This document shows, piece after piece, positions 1-5,758 of a DNA stretch of 5,758 nucleotides. A program made the translations under genes and the position numbers. The stretch comes from Alphaproteobacteria bacterium (GTDB taxonomy: Bacteria > Pseudomonadota > Alphaproteobacteria > UBA828), in the NCBI GenBank assembly GCA_030604165.1, contig JAUVWK010000200.1, positions 1-5,758 on the forward strand. The letters are read 5' to 3'. The notes under the pieces were generated by a model. It made no database searches, had not been told where the DNA came from, and saw only the letters and a list, made by a program, of their open reading frames with translations. Every line of letters begins with the position of its first letter. Position 1 is the stretch's first letter.

Positions 1-37
1 GCGCCAGCGCCGTAGCAGCGGGTCTCCGGACTGAATT

Positions 38-42
38 GGAGG
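38..42 (+). promoter_or_regulatory. Ribosome binding site of the DegQ-type protease gene
   Basis: GGAGG lies 5 bases before the ATG at 48. This decides the start. The reading frame is open back to a TTG at 36, but that TTG would overlap the Shine-Dalgarno sequence and has none of its own. No promoter can be recognised in the few bases before it, so transcription may begin upstream of the window. Confidence 0.8.
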
Positions 43-47
43 CGTTG

Positions 48-1412
48 ATGCTCCGTCACTTGAAGGTTTTGTTTATCGTCGTGGTCCTGGCGGCCGCCGC
101 TGCCGTGACCGTGCCGGCCAGGGCCACCCTGCCGGACGGCGAGGTTCCCACCCTCGCGCCGTTACTCAAGAAAGTTTCACCCGCCGTGGTGAATATCTCG
201 ACCAAGGGAACCGTCGAGGTCCAGCAACATCCCTTTTTCAACGATCCCATGTTCCGTCGTTTTTTCGGCGATCGCGTGCCGCCGCGGCAACGCGAGACCC
301 AAAGCGTCGGCTCCGGCGTCATCGTCGATGCCGAGCGGGGCTACCTGCTGACCAATCATCACGTCGTGGCGCAGGCGGATGAAATCATCATCACCCTGAC
401 CGACCGGCGTCAGATCAACGCGACGTTGGTCGGCTCGGATCCGGAAACCGACGTTGCCGTACTCAGGGTCGAGCCCGACACCCTGACCTCGCTGCCGATG
501 GCCAATTCAGACGAGCTCGAAGTGGGCGATTACGTGATCGCCATCGGCAATCCGTTCGGTCTGGGACAGACGGTCACGGCCGGCATCGTCAGCGCCTTGG
601 GCCGCACCGGGCTCGGCATCGAAGGCTATGAAGACTTCATCCAGACGGATGCGTCGATCAATCCGGGCAACTCCGGCGGCGCGCTGGTCAATCTGCACGG
701 CGAGCTGGTCGGCATCAACACCGCCATCATCGCACCGGGCGGCGGCAACATCGGCATCGGCTTCGCCATCCCGATCAATATGGCCCGCCAGATCATGGAG
801 CAGATCATCGAGCACGGCGAAATCCAACGCGGCCGCATCGGCGTGCAAATTCAAGACCTGACACCGGAGCTCGCCGAAGCCTTCGGCGTAGGGCAAACCA
901 GCGGCGCCGTTGTGTCGCAGGTCACGCCGGGCTCGCCGGCCGAGGCCTCCGGATTGAAGGCGGGCGATGTGATCATCGAGATGAACGGCAAGCCGGTGCG
1001 CAGCTCGGCCGATCTGCGCAATCGCGTCGGCCTATTGCGCGTCGGCGAGCGGGTAGAGCTCACGCTCGTGCGCGAAAGCGCGACCCAGACCGTGGTCATG
1101 GACATCGGCGAGGTGCAAGAGGCCCGCGTCCAATCGGGTGACGAAATCCCCAAGCTCAAGGGCGCGGTGTTCGGACCGATCGAGCAGGGCTCGCCGCTCT
1201 TCGGCAAGGTCGAGGGCGTGCTCGTGGTCGAGGTGCAATCCGGCAGCCCCGCCTGGCGCGCCGGTTTGCGCCAAGGCGACGTGATCGTTTCGGTCAACCG
1301 CAAACCGATACGCACGCCCGAAGAGATCCTCGAGGTCGCCGCCGCCGGCAATGGCTCGCTGCTGCTCAACATCCGGCGCGGCGAGGGCGCGTTGTTCATC
1401 CTGATTCGCTAA
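48..1412 (+). CDS. degQ: Periplasmic serine endoprotease, Do/DegQ (HtrA) family
   Basis: This is a trypsin-like, ATP-independent protease (454 aa) that degrades misfolded envelope proteins. The N-terminus is a typical Sec signal peptide: basic residues R3, H4 and K6, a hydrophobic stretch from about 7 to 22, and an A-R-A cleavage site after residue 26, so the mature protein is periplasmic. The protease domain (about 35-255) has the triad His105 (in TNHHVV), Asp135 (in DPETDVA) and Ser209 (in GNSGG). A short Phe-rich segment at about 62-74 fits the flexible LA loop. PDZ1 spans about 264-354 and PDZ2 about 369-454. The length, short LA loop and C-terminal end FILIR resemble DegQ more than DegP (from memory of the E. 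coli proteins); MucD or another HtrA paralogue is the alternative. The family usually forms trimers and larger cages. The ATG at 48 was chosen for its ribosome binding site. The gene is intact and followed by a strong terminator, so it is not co-transcribed with hyuAB except by read-through. Confidence 0.95.
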   Translation: MLRHLKVLFIVVVLAAAAAVTVPARATLPDGEVPTLAPLLKKVSPAVVNISTKGTVEVQQHPFFNDPMFRRFFGDRVPPRQRETQSVGSGVIVDAERGYLLTNHHVVAQADEIIITLTDRRQINATLVGSDPETDVAVLRVEPDTLTSLPMANSDELEVGDYVIAIGNPFGLGQTVTAGIVSALGRTGLGIEGYEDFIQTDASINPGNSGGALVNLHGELVGINTAIIAPGGGNIGIGFAIPINMARQIMEQIIEHGEIQRGRIGVQIQDLTPELAEAFGVGQTSGAVVSQVTPGSPAEASGLKAGDVIIEMNGKPVRSSADLRNRVGLLRVGERVELTLVRESATQTVVMDIGEVQEARVQSGDEIPKLKGAVFGPIEQGSPLFGKVEGVLVVEVQSGSPAWRAGLRQGDVIVSVNRKPIRTPEEILEVAAAGNGSLLLNIRRGEGALFILIR

Positions 1413-1415
1413 GCG

Positions 1416-1442
1416 CGCCCGACACCTCACGCCCGACACCTC
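1416..1442 (+). repeat. 13-bp tandem direct repeat after the protease stop codon
   Basis: CGCCCGACACCTC occurs at 1416-1428 and again at 1430-1442, separated by a single A (14-base period). It lies between the stop codon (1410-1412) and the terminator hairpin. It looks like a small slippage duplication; no function is evident. Confidence 0.8.
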
Positions 1443-1452
1443 GCGATACCGA

Positions 1453-1482
1453 CCCCCGGCCGCCCGCGGCCGGGGGTTTTTT
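1453..1482 (+). terminator. Rho-independent terminator of the protease gene
   Basis: CCCCCGGCCG (1453-1462) and CGGCCGGGGG (1467-1476) are perfect reverse complements. They form a 10-bp, all-G/C stem with a 4-base loop (CCCG), followed directly by six T residues (1477-1482). This is a textbook intrinsic terminator for + strand transcription. It starts about 40 bases after the protease stop codon and separates that gene from hyuAB. Confidence 0.93.
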
Positions 1483-1518
1483 CGCCCCGCCCTCGGCGCG
1501 TCTTGTCTCAGTTGCCAG

Positions 1519-1547
1519 TTGCGACTCCGCGGCGCGACCGATACATT
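1519..1547 (+). promoter_or_regulatory. Candidate sigma70-type promoter for hyuAB (weak)
   Basis: TTGCGA (1519-1524) and TACATT (1542-1547) are 17 bases apart and each matches four of six bases of the -35 and -10 consensus. The location fits: after the terminator and about 105 bases before the hyuA start. A promoter is expected somewhere in 1483-1640 because the terminator isolates hyuAB, but this particular match is weak and could be chance. Confidence 0.25.
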
Positions 1548-1640
1548 TCGGGACGATGGACGCCGCATACGGTCGTCCACGGCAAAGCACAAGCGAACAA
1601 GCCGGGCCGAGCGTAGACCAAGGTCCGGCCGCAATTCGTT

Positions 1641-1646
1641 AGGGAG
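1641..1646 (+). promoter_or_regulatory. Ribosome binding site of hyuA
   Basis: AGGGAG lies 7 bases before the GTG at 1654. It supports that GTG over the upstream in-frame TTG at 1519. The 45 codons between the two encode a basic, low-complexity stretch unlike the family N-terminus. Confidence 0.75.
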
Positions 1647-1653
1647 ATCTACC

Positions 1654-3693
1654 GTGGCTGGATACTTGGTTGGCATAGACGTCGGCGGAACCTTCACCGA
1701 TTTCGTCTCCTACGACCCAGAGACGAAGGCGGTCGAGGTCTGGAAAAACCCCTCCACGCCCCGCGATCCGAACGACGGAATCCTGGAAGGGCTGGCCCGC
1801 TTCGAACAACCCGGCGAGATCAAGAACGTCCGCCTCGGCACCACCATCGCGACCAACGCGATCCTGGAGCGCAAAGGCGCGATCGTGGCCTATGTCACGA
1901 CCGAGGGGTTTAGGGATATCCCCTTCATCCAACGCGGCAATCGCCGCAGCCACTACGACATCACCTGGATCAAGCCCAAGCCGCTGGTCAAGCGCCGGCA
2001 TTGCTTCGAGGTCTCCGAACGCATCATGTCGGACGGCCAAGTGCAAGTGCCCCTCGACGAAGACGGCGTGCGTCGCATCGCGCGCCGCATCCTGGAGGAC
2101 GGAACCGTCGAAGCGGTCGCGGTCAATCTGTTGTTCTCCTACGTGGCGCCCGAGCACGAACAACGCGTCAAAGAAATTCTAACCGCCGAGCTCGGCGACA
2201 TTCCGGTTTCGATCTCCTACGACGTGCTGCCGAAGTGGAAAGAGTACGAACGCGCCTCGACCACCATCGCGGACGCCTACGTCAAGCCGGTGGTCGGCAA
2301 GCAGGTGCGCAATATCCGCAAGCGCTTTACCGACAGCGGCATCACCGACCACGTCGTGGTCATTAAGTCGAACGGCGGCGAAATGACCTTGGAGGCGGCC
2401 GCCAACGCGCCCATCCACATGACCGTCTCGGGCCCGACGGGCGGTGTCATCGCCGGCAAGCACATCGCCAAGCTGGTCGGGATCGACCACCTCGTCACGC
2501 TCGACATGGGCGGCACCTCGACCGATTGCTCGACCATCGTCGGCGGTCAGGAGAACTTCACCACCGACTATGAGATCGAGTTCGGCATCCCCATTCAGAT
2601 CCCGATGATCGACATCCGCACGATCGGCGCCGGGGGTGGCTCGATCGCCTGGATCGACAAGGGCGGCATGTTGCGCGTCGGACCCGAAAGCGCCGGCGCC
2701 GATCCGGGCCCGGCCTGCTATGGCGCGGGCGGCGAGCGCGCCACCGCGACCGACGCCAACGTGCTGCTGGGTCGGATCAATCCGGACAACTTTCTGGGCG
2801 GCAAGATGAAGCTCGACCTCGAGGCGGCCCGCACGGCGCTGAAGACGGTGGCCGACGAGCTCGGCCGATCCGTCGAAGAAACCGCGTTGGCGGTGGTGCA
2901 GATCGCCAACAACAACATGGTCGGCGCGCTCCGCTCGGTGTTGATCGAGCGCGGCTTGGACCCGCGCGACTTCGCGCTGCTGGCGTTCGGCGGCGCCGGC
3001 CCGGTGCACATCGCCGATCTGATGAACGACGCCGGCATCCCGAGCGGCATCGTGCCGGATTATCCGGGTCAGTTCTCGGCCTTCGGATTCATTTTGACGG
3101 ACGCGCGCGTGGATGCGCAGCGCACGGTGCAGATGACCTCCAAGCACTTCGACCAGACCCGCGCCACCGAGGCCATGCAGGCCCTGGTCAAATCGGGTAC
3201 CGACGAGCTCGCGGCGCAGGGTTACACCAAGAATATCGAGATCTACCGCTCGGTCGAGCTGCGCTATCTCGGCCAGAACTACGAGCTCGAAGTGCCGATG
3301 GCCTTCGACCGCTTCGACGACGACACCACGCCCAAGGTCTGGCAGGCCTTCCACGACCTGCATCTGGCCCGCTTCGGCTTCAACATCCCGCGCGAAATCA
3401 TCGAAGCAATCACCCTGAAAGCGACGGCGATATCGCTCACCGAAAAGCCGGAGCTGGCGGCCATCGCCGAGGGCGCCGGCGAGCCCAAGCCCGTGGCAAA
3501 GCGCGCGGTGGTGTTCGATGACGGCACCCACGAGACGCCGATCTACAATCGCGCCGACCTCGGCGGCGGCCACCGGCTGACCGGGCCGGCCGTGATCGAG
3601 GAACCGGTTTCGGTCACCGTGCTCAGGCCGGGTCAGAACCTCAAGGTCGATACCTACGGGAACTTGCTGATCGGCAAGATCGCCGGGGAGTAA
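1654..3693 (+). CDS. hyuA: Hydantoinase/oxoprolinase family protein, subunit A (ATP-binding)
   Basis: This is the ATP-dependent subunit (679 aa) of a hydantoinase/5-oxoprolinase-type enzyme. In this family it phosphorylates the substrate carbonyl so that a cyclic amide can be opened together with HyuB; the location is cytoplasmic. The N-terminal Hydant_A_N domain starts at once with GIDVGGTFTD (residues 7-16), the phosphate-binding motif of the ASKHA (actin/hexokinase-like) fold, and includes LGTTIATNA (61-69). The central hydantoinase A domain has SNGG (239-242), SGPTGGV (259-265), the second phosphate motif DMGGTSTDC (284-292), TIGAGGGS (323-330), ESAGADPGPACYG (345-357) and FGGAGPVH (445-452). 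The C-terminal domain has ELRYLGQNYELEVP (535-548) and GPAVIEEP (644-651). All expected motifs are present and the length is normal, so the gene is intact. The start is GTG at 1654, supported by AGGGAG. Alternatives are an N-methylhydantoinase, a 5-oxoprolinase or an acetone/acetophenone carboxylase-type subunit; no carboxylase gamma subunit is present. The substrate is unknown. Confidence 0.95.
   Translation: MAGYLVGIDVGGTFTDFVSYDPETKAVEVWKNPSTPRDPNDGILEGLARFEQPGEIKNVRLGTTIATNAILERKGAIVAYVTTEGFRDIPFIQRGNRRSHYDITWIKPKPLVKRRHCFEVSERIMSDGQVQVPLDEDGVRRIARRILEDGTVEAVAVNLLFSYVAPEHEQRVKEILTAELGDIPVSISYDVLPKWKEYERASTTIADAYVKPVVGKQVRNIRKRFTDSGITDHVVVIKSNGGEMTLEAAANAPIHMTVSGPTGGVIAGKHIAKLVGIDHLVTLDMGGTSTDCSTIVGGQENFTTDYEIEFGIPIQIPMIDIRTIGAGGGSIAWIDKGGMLRVGPESAGADPGPACYGAGGERATATDANVLLGRINPDNFLGGKMKLDLEAARTALKTVADELGRSVEETALAVVQIANNNMVGALRSVLIERGLDPRDFALLAFGGAGPVHIADLMNDAGIPSGIVPDYPGQFSAFGFILTDARVDAQRTVQMTSKHFDQTRATEAMQALVKSGTDELAAQGYTKNIEIYRSVELRYLGQNYELEVPMAFDRFDDDTTPKVWQAFHDLHLARFGFNIPREIIEAITLKATAISLTEKPELAAIAEGAGEPKPVAKRAVVFDDGTHETPIYNRADLGGGHRLTGPAVIEEPVSVTVLRPGQNLKVDTYGNLLIGKIAGE
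3685..3690 (+). promoter_or_regulatory. Ribosome binding site of hyuB inside the end of hyuA
   Basis: GGGGAG covers the last two sense codons of hyuA and lies 8 bases before the ATG at 3699. Ribosomes finishing hyuA would pass over this site, which suggests translational coupling and near-equal production of the two subunits. Confidence 0.75.
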
Positions 3694-3698
3694 GCGCC

Positions 3699-5420
3699 AT
3701 GGCACCCTCTCCTGACGTCGACATGGTCGCCATGAGCATCATGGATTCGACGATGACCGCCATGTGTCGTGAAATGGGCATCGTGCTCATGAAGACGTCC
3801 TATTCGACGATCTTCAACGAGGCGCTCGATTTCACTTGCGCCCTGGCCAGCCCCGGCGGCGAGATGATCGCGCAAGCCGAGTTCTGTCCCTCGATGATCG
3901 GCGGCGTGCCGCTGCTCGTGCGCAGCTGCGTCAAGGAGATTCCGCTCGAGCAGCTCGAGCCCGGCGATGTCATCGTGCACAACGACCCCTATCGCGGCGG
4001 CCTGCATTGCCCCGAGCACACCCTGATCAAGCCGGTCTTCGTGGATGGCGAGATCATGGGCCTGGCCATGACCATCGGCCATTTGCAGGAGATCGGCGGC
4101 ATGGTGCCCGGCGCCTTCGCCGGCGAGGCCACGGAGATCTTCCAGGAGGGCTTGCGCGTGCCGCCCGTCTTCATCAAGAAGCGCGGCAAAGACGTCGAGG
4201 AAGTCTGGAAGCTCATGCTCGCCAATGTGCGCACGCCACGCTTCAACTATGGCGACCTGCGCGCCCTGATCGCGGGCGTCGACGTGGGCGAGAAGCGCCT
4301 GGCCGAGATGATCACCAAATATGGCAAGGATGTCTTCCGCAAGAACATCTCGGACTTGCTCGATTATTCCGAGACGCGCATGCGCGCCGAGATCGGGGCC
4401 ATCCCCGACGGGGTCTACCGCTTTAGCGATCAGGTTGAGGACGACGGCATCGAGAAGCGCTCGTTCACCATCAAGGTCGCCGTGCACGTGCAGGGCGACG
4501 AGCTTGTCGTCGACTACACCGGCACCTCGCCGCAGGCGCGCGGCCCGATCAACGCCACGCTCGGCGTCTCTTATTCCGCCGCCTATAACGGCATTCTGCA
4601 CATCACCGACGAGACCATCCCGACGAACTCGGGCTGTTTCCGCCCGATTCGCGTGGTCTCGCCGCCGGGCACCGTGCTGAACGTGGATTACCCGGCGCCC
4701 GAGGTCGGCGGCAACACCGAGACCCATTGCAAGATCGCGGGCGCGGTGATCGGCGCTATGTCTCAGGCCGTGCCGGAAAAGACCATGGCGGCCGAGGGCG
4801 CGACCCATACCAACTTCGTCTTCGGCGGCACCAACGCGGACACCGGCGAGGCGTTCGTCTGCTATGCCATCGAGCTATCGGGTTGGGGCGGGCGCAGCTT
4901 CGCCGACGGCAACGACGCCACCGATTCGATCAACGGCAACTGCCGCGTGGTACCGGTCGAGGTGTTCGAGACCCGCTTTCCGTGGGAGACCGAATCCTAC
5001 GAGCTGGTGCAGGATTCGGGCGGCGCCGGGCGTCATCGCGGCGGCCTGAGCACGCGCCGGACGATCCGCAGCCTGAACACCGAGATCACCGGCAGCCAGA
5101 TGTCGGACCGTCACCGCAATCGGCCCTGGGGGCTTTACGGCGGCGAGCCCGGCGGCCTCGCCGGCACCTGGTATCGCGCCGCCAACACCACCGAATGGCG
5201 CACCATCGACGACGCCTTCGGCAAAGTCAGCCCCAGCAAGTGGAGCAACGTCACGATCCATCCCGGCGACACCATCCGCTTCCAAACGCCGGGCGGCGGC
5301 GGCTGGGGCGAGCCCAAGGAGCGGGCGCACGAGCAGGTGAAAGAGGACTTGCGCGAGGGCTACATCTCGGCCGCTCACGCCCGCGGCGCCTACGGCCTCG
5401 ACAGCGCCGGCGACGATTGA
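3699..5420 (+). CDS. hyuB: Hydantoinase/oxoprolinase family protein, subunit B
   Basis: This is the partner subunit (573 aa) of HyuA. In the family it carries the second catalytic site, which hydrolyses or otherwise converts the substrate activated by HyuA. A single hydantoinase B domain fills nearly the whole length. It begins with the typical MGIVLMKTSYSTI segment (26-38). Next come VHNDPYRGG (93-101) with GLHCPEH (101-107), and GHLQEIGGMVPG (127-138). By analogy with acetone carboxylase, His94, Asp96, His103 and His128 are candidate metal ligands (inference). Further motifs are VDYTGTSPQ (271-279), SGCFRPIRVVSPPGT (311-325), VGGNTET (336-342), DSGGAGRHRGGL (439-450) and the glycine-rich PGGGGWG (531-537). 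The C-terminus ends with the usual helix and an AYGLD-like end, so the protein looks complete. The gene starts 5 bases after hyuA and forms one operon with it. HyuA plus HyuB total 1252 residues, close to the single-chain eukaryotic 5-oxoprolinase (about 1290 aa), which fuses the same two parts. The substrate cannot be read from the sequence. Confidence 0.95.
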   Translation: MAPSPDVDMVAMSIMDSTMTAMCREMGIVLMKTSYSTIFNEALDFTCALASPGGEMIAQAEFCPSMIGGVPLLVRSCVKEIPLEQLEPGDVIVHNDPYRGGLHCPEHTLIKPVFVDGEIMGLAMTIGHLQEIGGMVPGAFAGEATEIFQEGLRVPPVFIKKRGKDVEEVWKLMLANVRTPRFNYGDLRALIAGVDVGEKRLAEMITKYGKDVFRKNISDLLDYSETRMRAEIGAIPDGVYRFSDQVEDDGIEKRSFTIKVAVHVQGDELVVDYTGTSPQARGPINATLGVSYSAAYNGILHITDETIPTNSGCFRPIRVVSPPGTVLNVDYPAPEVGGNTETHCKIAGAVIGAMSQAVPEKTMAAEGATHTNFVFGGTNADTGEAFVCYAIELSGWGGRSFADGNDATDSINGNCRVVPVEVFETRFPWETESYELVQDSGGAGRHRGGLSTRRTIRSLNTEITGSQMSDRHRNRPWGLYGGEPGGLAGTWYRAANTTEWRTIDDAFGKVSPSKWSNVTIHPGDTIRFQTPGGGGWGEPKERAHEQVKEDLREGYISAAHARGAYGLDSAGDD

Positions 5421-5460
5421 GCGCCCGGCCGCCGGCAGCACGGGAGTACGAGGCGGGCGC
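5421..5460 (+). repeat. GC-rich inverted repeat directly after hyuB
   Basis: GCGCCCG (5421-5427) is the exact reverse complement of CGGGCGC (5454-5460). A second pair, CGGGAG (5441-5446) with CTCCCG (5468-5473), overlaps it, so the two are alternative foldings. The repeat begins at the base after the hyuB stop codon. No T tract follows, so this is not a standard intrinsic terminator. It might stabilise the mRNA 3' end, or it may be chance in GC-rich DNA. Confidence 0.3.
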
Positions 5461-5533
5461 CCGTGGGCTCCCGAGCCGCCTGCCCTGAGACCAGGCCACT
5501 ACTCCACACGGCGAAGTCCCGCGGCGCCTGACG

Positions 5534-5668
5534 ATGGCGGAGCGAGTGCGCCTGTCCGAGGCCGAGATCGCGGCCTATCGGTGCAACGGCCTCACCTTTC
5601 GATACATGCCCTCGGCATCACTCGACGACTCCTCAGCCCGTTGCGTCGGCGGCGCTTCGGCCCCATGA
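5534..5668 (+). pseudogene. 44-codon ORF, possibly an N-terminal remnant of a phytanoyl-CoA dioxygenase-type gene
   Basis: The ATG at 5534 opens a frame ending at TGA 5666-5668. Its residues 6-19 read RLSEAEIAAYRCNG. This resembles the usual opening of phytanoyl-CoA dioxygenase (PhyH) family proteins, where a pattern like L-S/T-x-x-E-I-A-A-Y-R-x-x-G starts the chain (recalled from the family, not searched). A functional member has roughly 250-300 residues, so this would be a truncated remnant lacking the iron- and 2-oxoglutarate-binding residues. No good Shine-Dalgarno sequence precedes the ATG. The alternatives are a chance ORF or an unrelated small protein. Confidence 0.25.
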
Positions 5669-5675
5669 TTGCGCA

Positions 5676-5720
5676 CCCAGAACCAACGCTCCCAGAAGCA
5701 ACGCTCCCAGAAGCAACGCT
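5676..5720 (+). repeat. Three tandem copies of a 15-bp unit upstream of the next gene
   Basis: The unit CCCAGAAGCAACGCT occurs exactly at 5691-5705 and 5706-5720. A first copy at 5676-5690 differs by one base (C for G at its eighth position, base 5683). The array ends one base before the AAGGA ribosome binding site and 15 bases before the ATG at 5736, so it would lie in the 5' leader or promoter region of that gene. It may be a minisatellite made by slippage or a set of repeated binding sites; the sequence does not decide. Confidence 0.92.
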
Positions 5721-5721
5721 C

Positions 5722-5726
5722 AAGGA
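5722..5726 (+). promoter_or_regulatory. Ribosome binding site of the truncated last gene
   Basis: AAGGA lies 9 bases before the ATG at 5736, a normal spacing, in an A-rich patch (caaggaaacc) that stands out from the surrounding GC-rich DNA. It is the main evidence that a gene begins there. Confidence 0.55.
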
Positions 5727-5735
5727 AACCGCACG

Positions 5736-5758
5736 ATGAACGAGCACCCGGCCATGGA
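5736..5758 (+). CDS. Start of an unidentified gene, cut by the window end
   Basis: The ATG at 5736 begins a frame reading MNEHPAM before the window ends, so the coding sequence is partial at its 3' end. Support comes from the AAGGA ribosome binding site 9 bases upstream and from the same orientation as the neighbours. Seven residues are too few to assign a family. The frame is open back to 5532 but has no ATG, GTG or TTG between there and 5736, so 5736 is the first available start. Confidence 0.5.

Larger units (their letters stand above)
5421..5735. other. Stretch of about 315 bases without a convincing gene, between hyuB and the next gene
   Basis: No long ORF with family resemblance was found on either strand. 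The contents are a GC-rich inverted repeat at the left end, a 44-codon ORF at 5534-5668, three tandem copies of a 15-base unit at 5676-5720 and a ribosome binding site at 5722-5726. A very weak promoter-like pair, TTGCGT (5641-5646) and CATGAT (5664-5669), is 17 bases apart just before the tandem repeat; it could serve the gene at 5736, but the match is poor. No tRNA, rRNA or clear intrinsic terminator is visible. Confidence 0.6.

Noticed and set aside
36..47. TTG start of the protease four codons upstream
   Set aside because: The TTG overlaps the GGAGG that serves the ATG at 48, and starting at the ATG gives a normal signal peptide.
1519..1653. N-terminal extension of HyuA from the upstream TTG
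   Set aside because: The 45 extra residues are basic and non-family-like. They precede a GTG with a proper ribosome binding site, directly followed by the canonical GIDVGGTFTD start.
1441..1653. Small RNA or tRNA gene in the space between the protease and hyuA
   Set aside because: Apart from the terminator hairpin no cloverleaf or second terminator was found, and the remaining bases show no conserved RNA pattern I can recognise.
2179..3705. Open reading frame of 508 codons on the - strand opposite hyuA
   Set aside because: It lies wholly opposite a gene with clear family motifs, and its product is rich in Arg, Asp, His and Ala with no recognisable domain. Long antisense frames are expected in GC-rich coding DNA.
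3654..4808. Open reading frame of 384 codons on the - strand opposite hyuB
   Set aside because: Same situation: a composition-driven mirror of hyuB with no domain motifs.
4727..5488. + strand frame of 253 codons overlapping the end of hyuB in another frame
   Set aside because: Its translation is almost entirely Arg-rich low-complexity sequence, whereas hyuB in the same stretch keeps conserved family motifs to its C-terminus.
5676..5720. CRISPR array
   Set aside because: The 15-base units are directly adjacent with no spacers between them, and no cas genes are present.

Overview
The window is GC-rich, densely coding bacterial DNA, and all recognisable genes lie on the + strand. A periplasmic DegQ-type protease with a Sec signal peptide points to a Gram-negative proteobacterium. 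The sequence alone does not settle the class; Alpha- or Gammaproteobacteria are both plausible.

Layout: (1) 48-1412 encodes a complete Do/DegQ-family serine endoprotease, with a signal peptide, an intact His-Asp-Ser triad and two PDZ domains. (2) 1413-1653 is the intergenic region. It holds a 13-bp tandem duplication, a very clear rho-independent terminator (1453-1482), a weak candidate sigma70-type promoter and the ribosome binding site of the next gene. (3) 1654-3693 and 3699-5420 encode the two partners of an ATP-dependent hydantoinase/5-oxoprolinase-type enzyme, HyuA and HyuB. They are 5 bases apart, and the ribosome binding site of hyuB lies inside the end of hyuA. (4) 5421-5735 has no convincing gene. 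It contains a GC-rich inverted repeat just after hyuB, a 44-codon ORF whose first residues resemble the N-terminus of phytanoyl-CoA dioxygenase-type proteins (possibly a gene remnant), and three tandem copies of a 15-bp unit. (5) At 5736 a new gene appears to begin, with a good ribosome binding site, but it is cut off after seven codons.

Functionally there are two units. The protease is a self-contained envelope quality-control gene closed by its own terminator. hyuA and hyuB form a separate transcription unit whose products should assemble into one cytoplasmic, ATP-hydrolysing amidohydrolase (or, less likely, a carboxylase) acting on a cyclic amide. Its substrate cannot be deduced here. No new system is evident; the most unusual part is the short non-coding stretch after hyuB.
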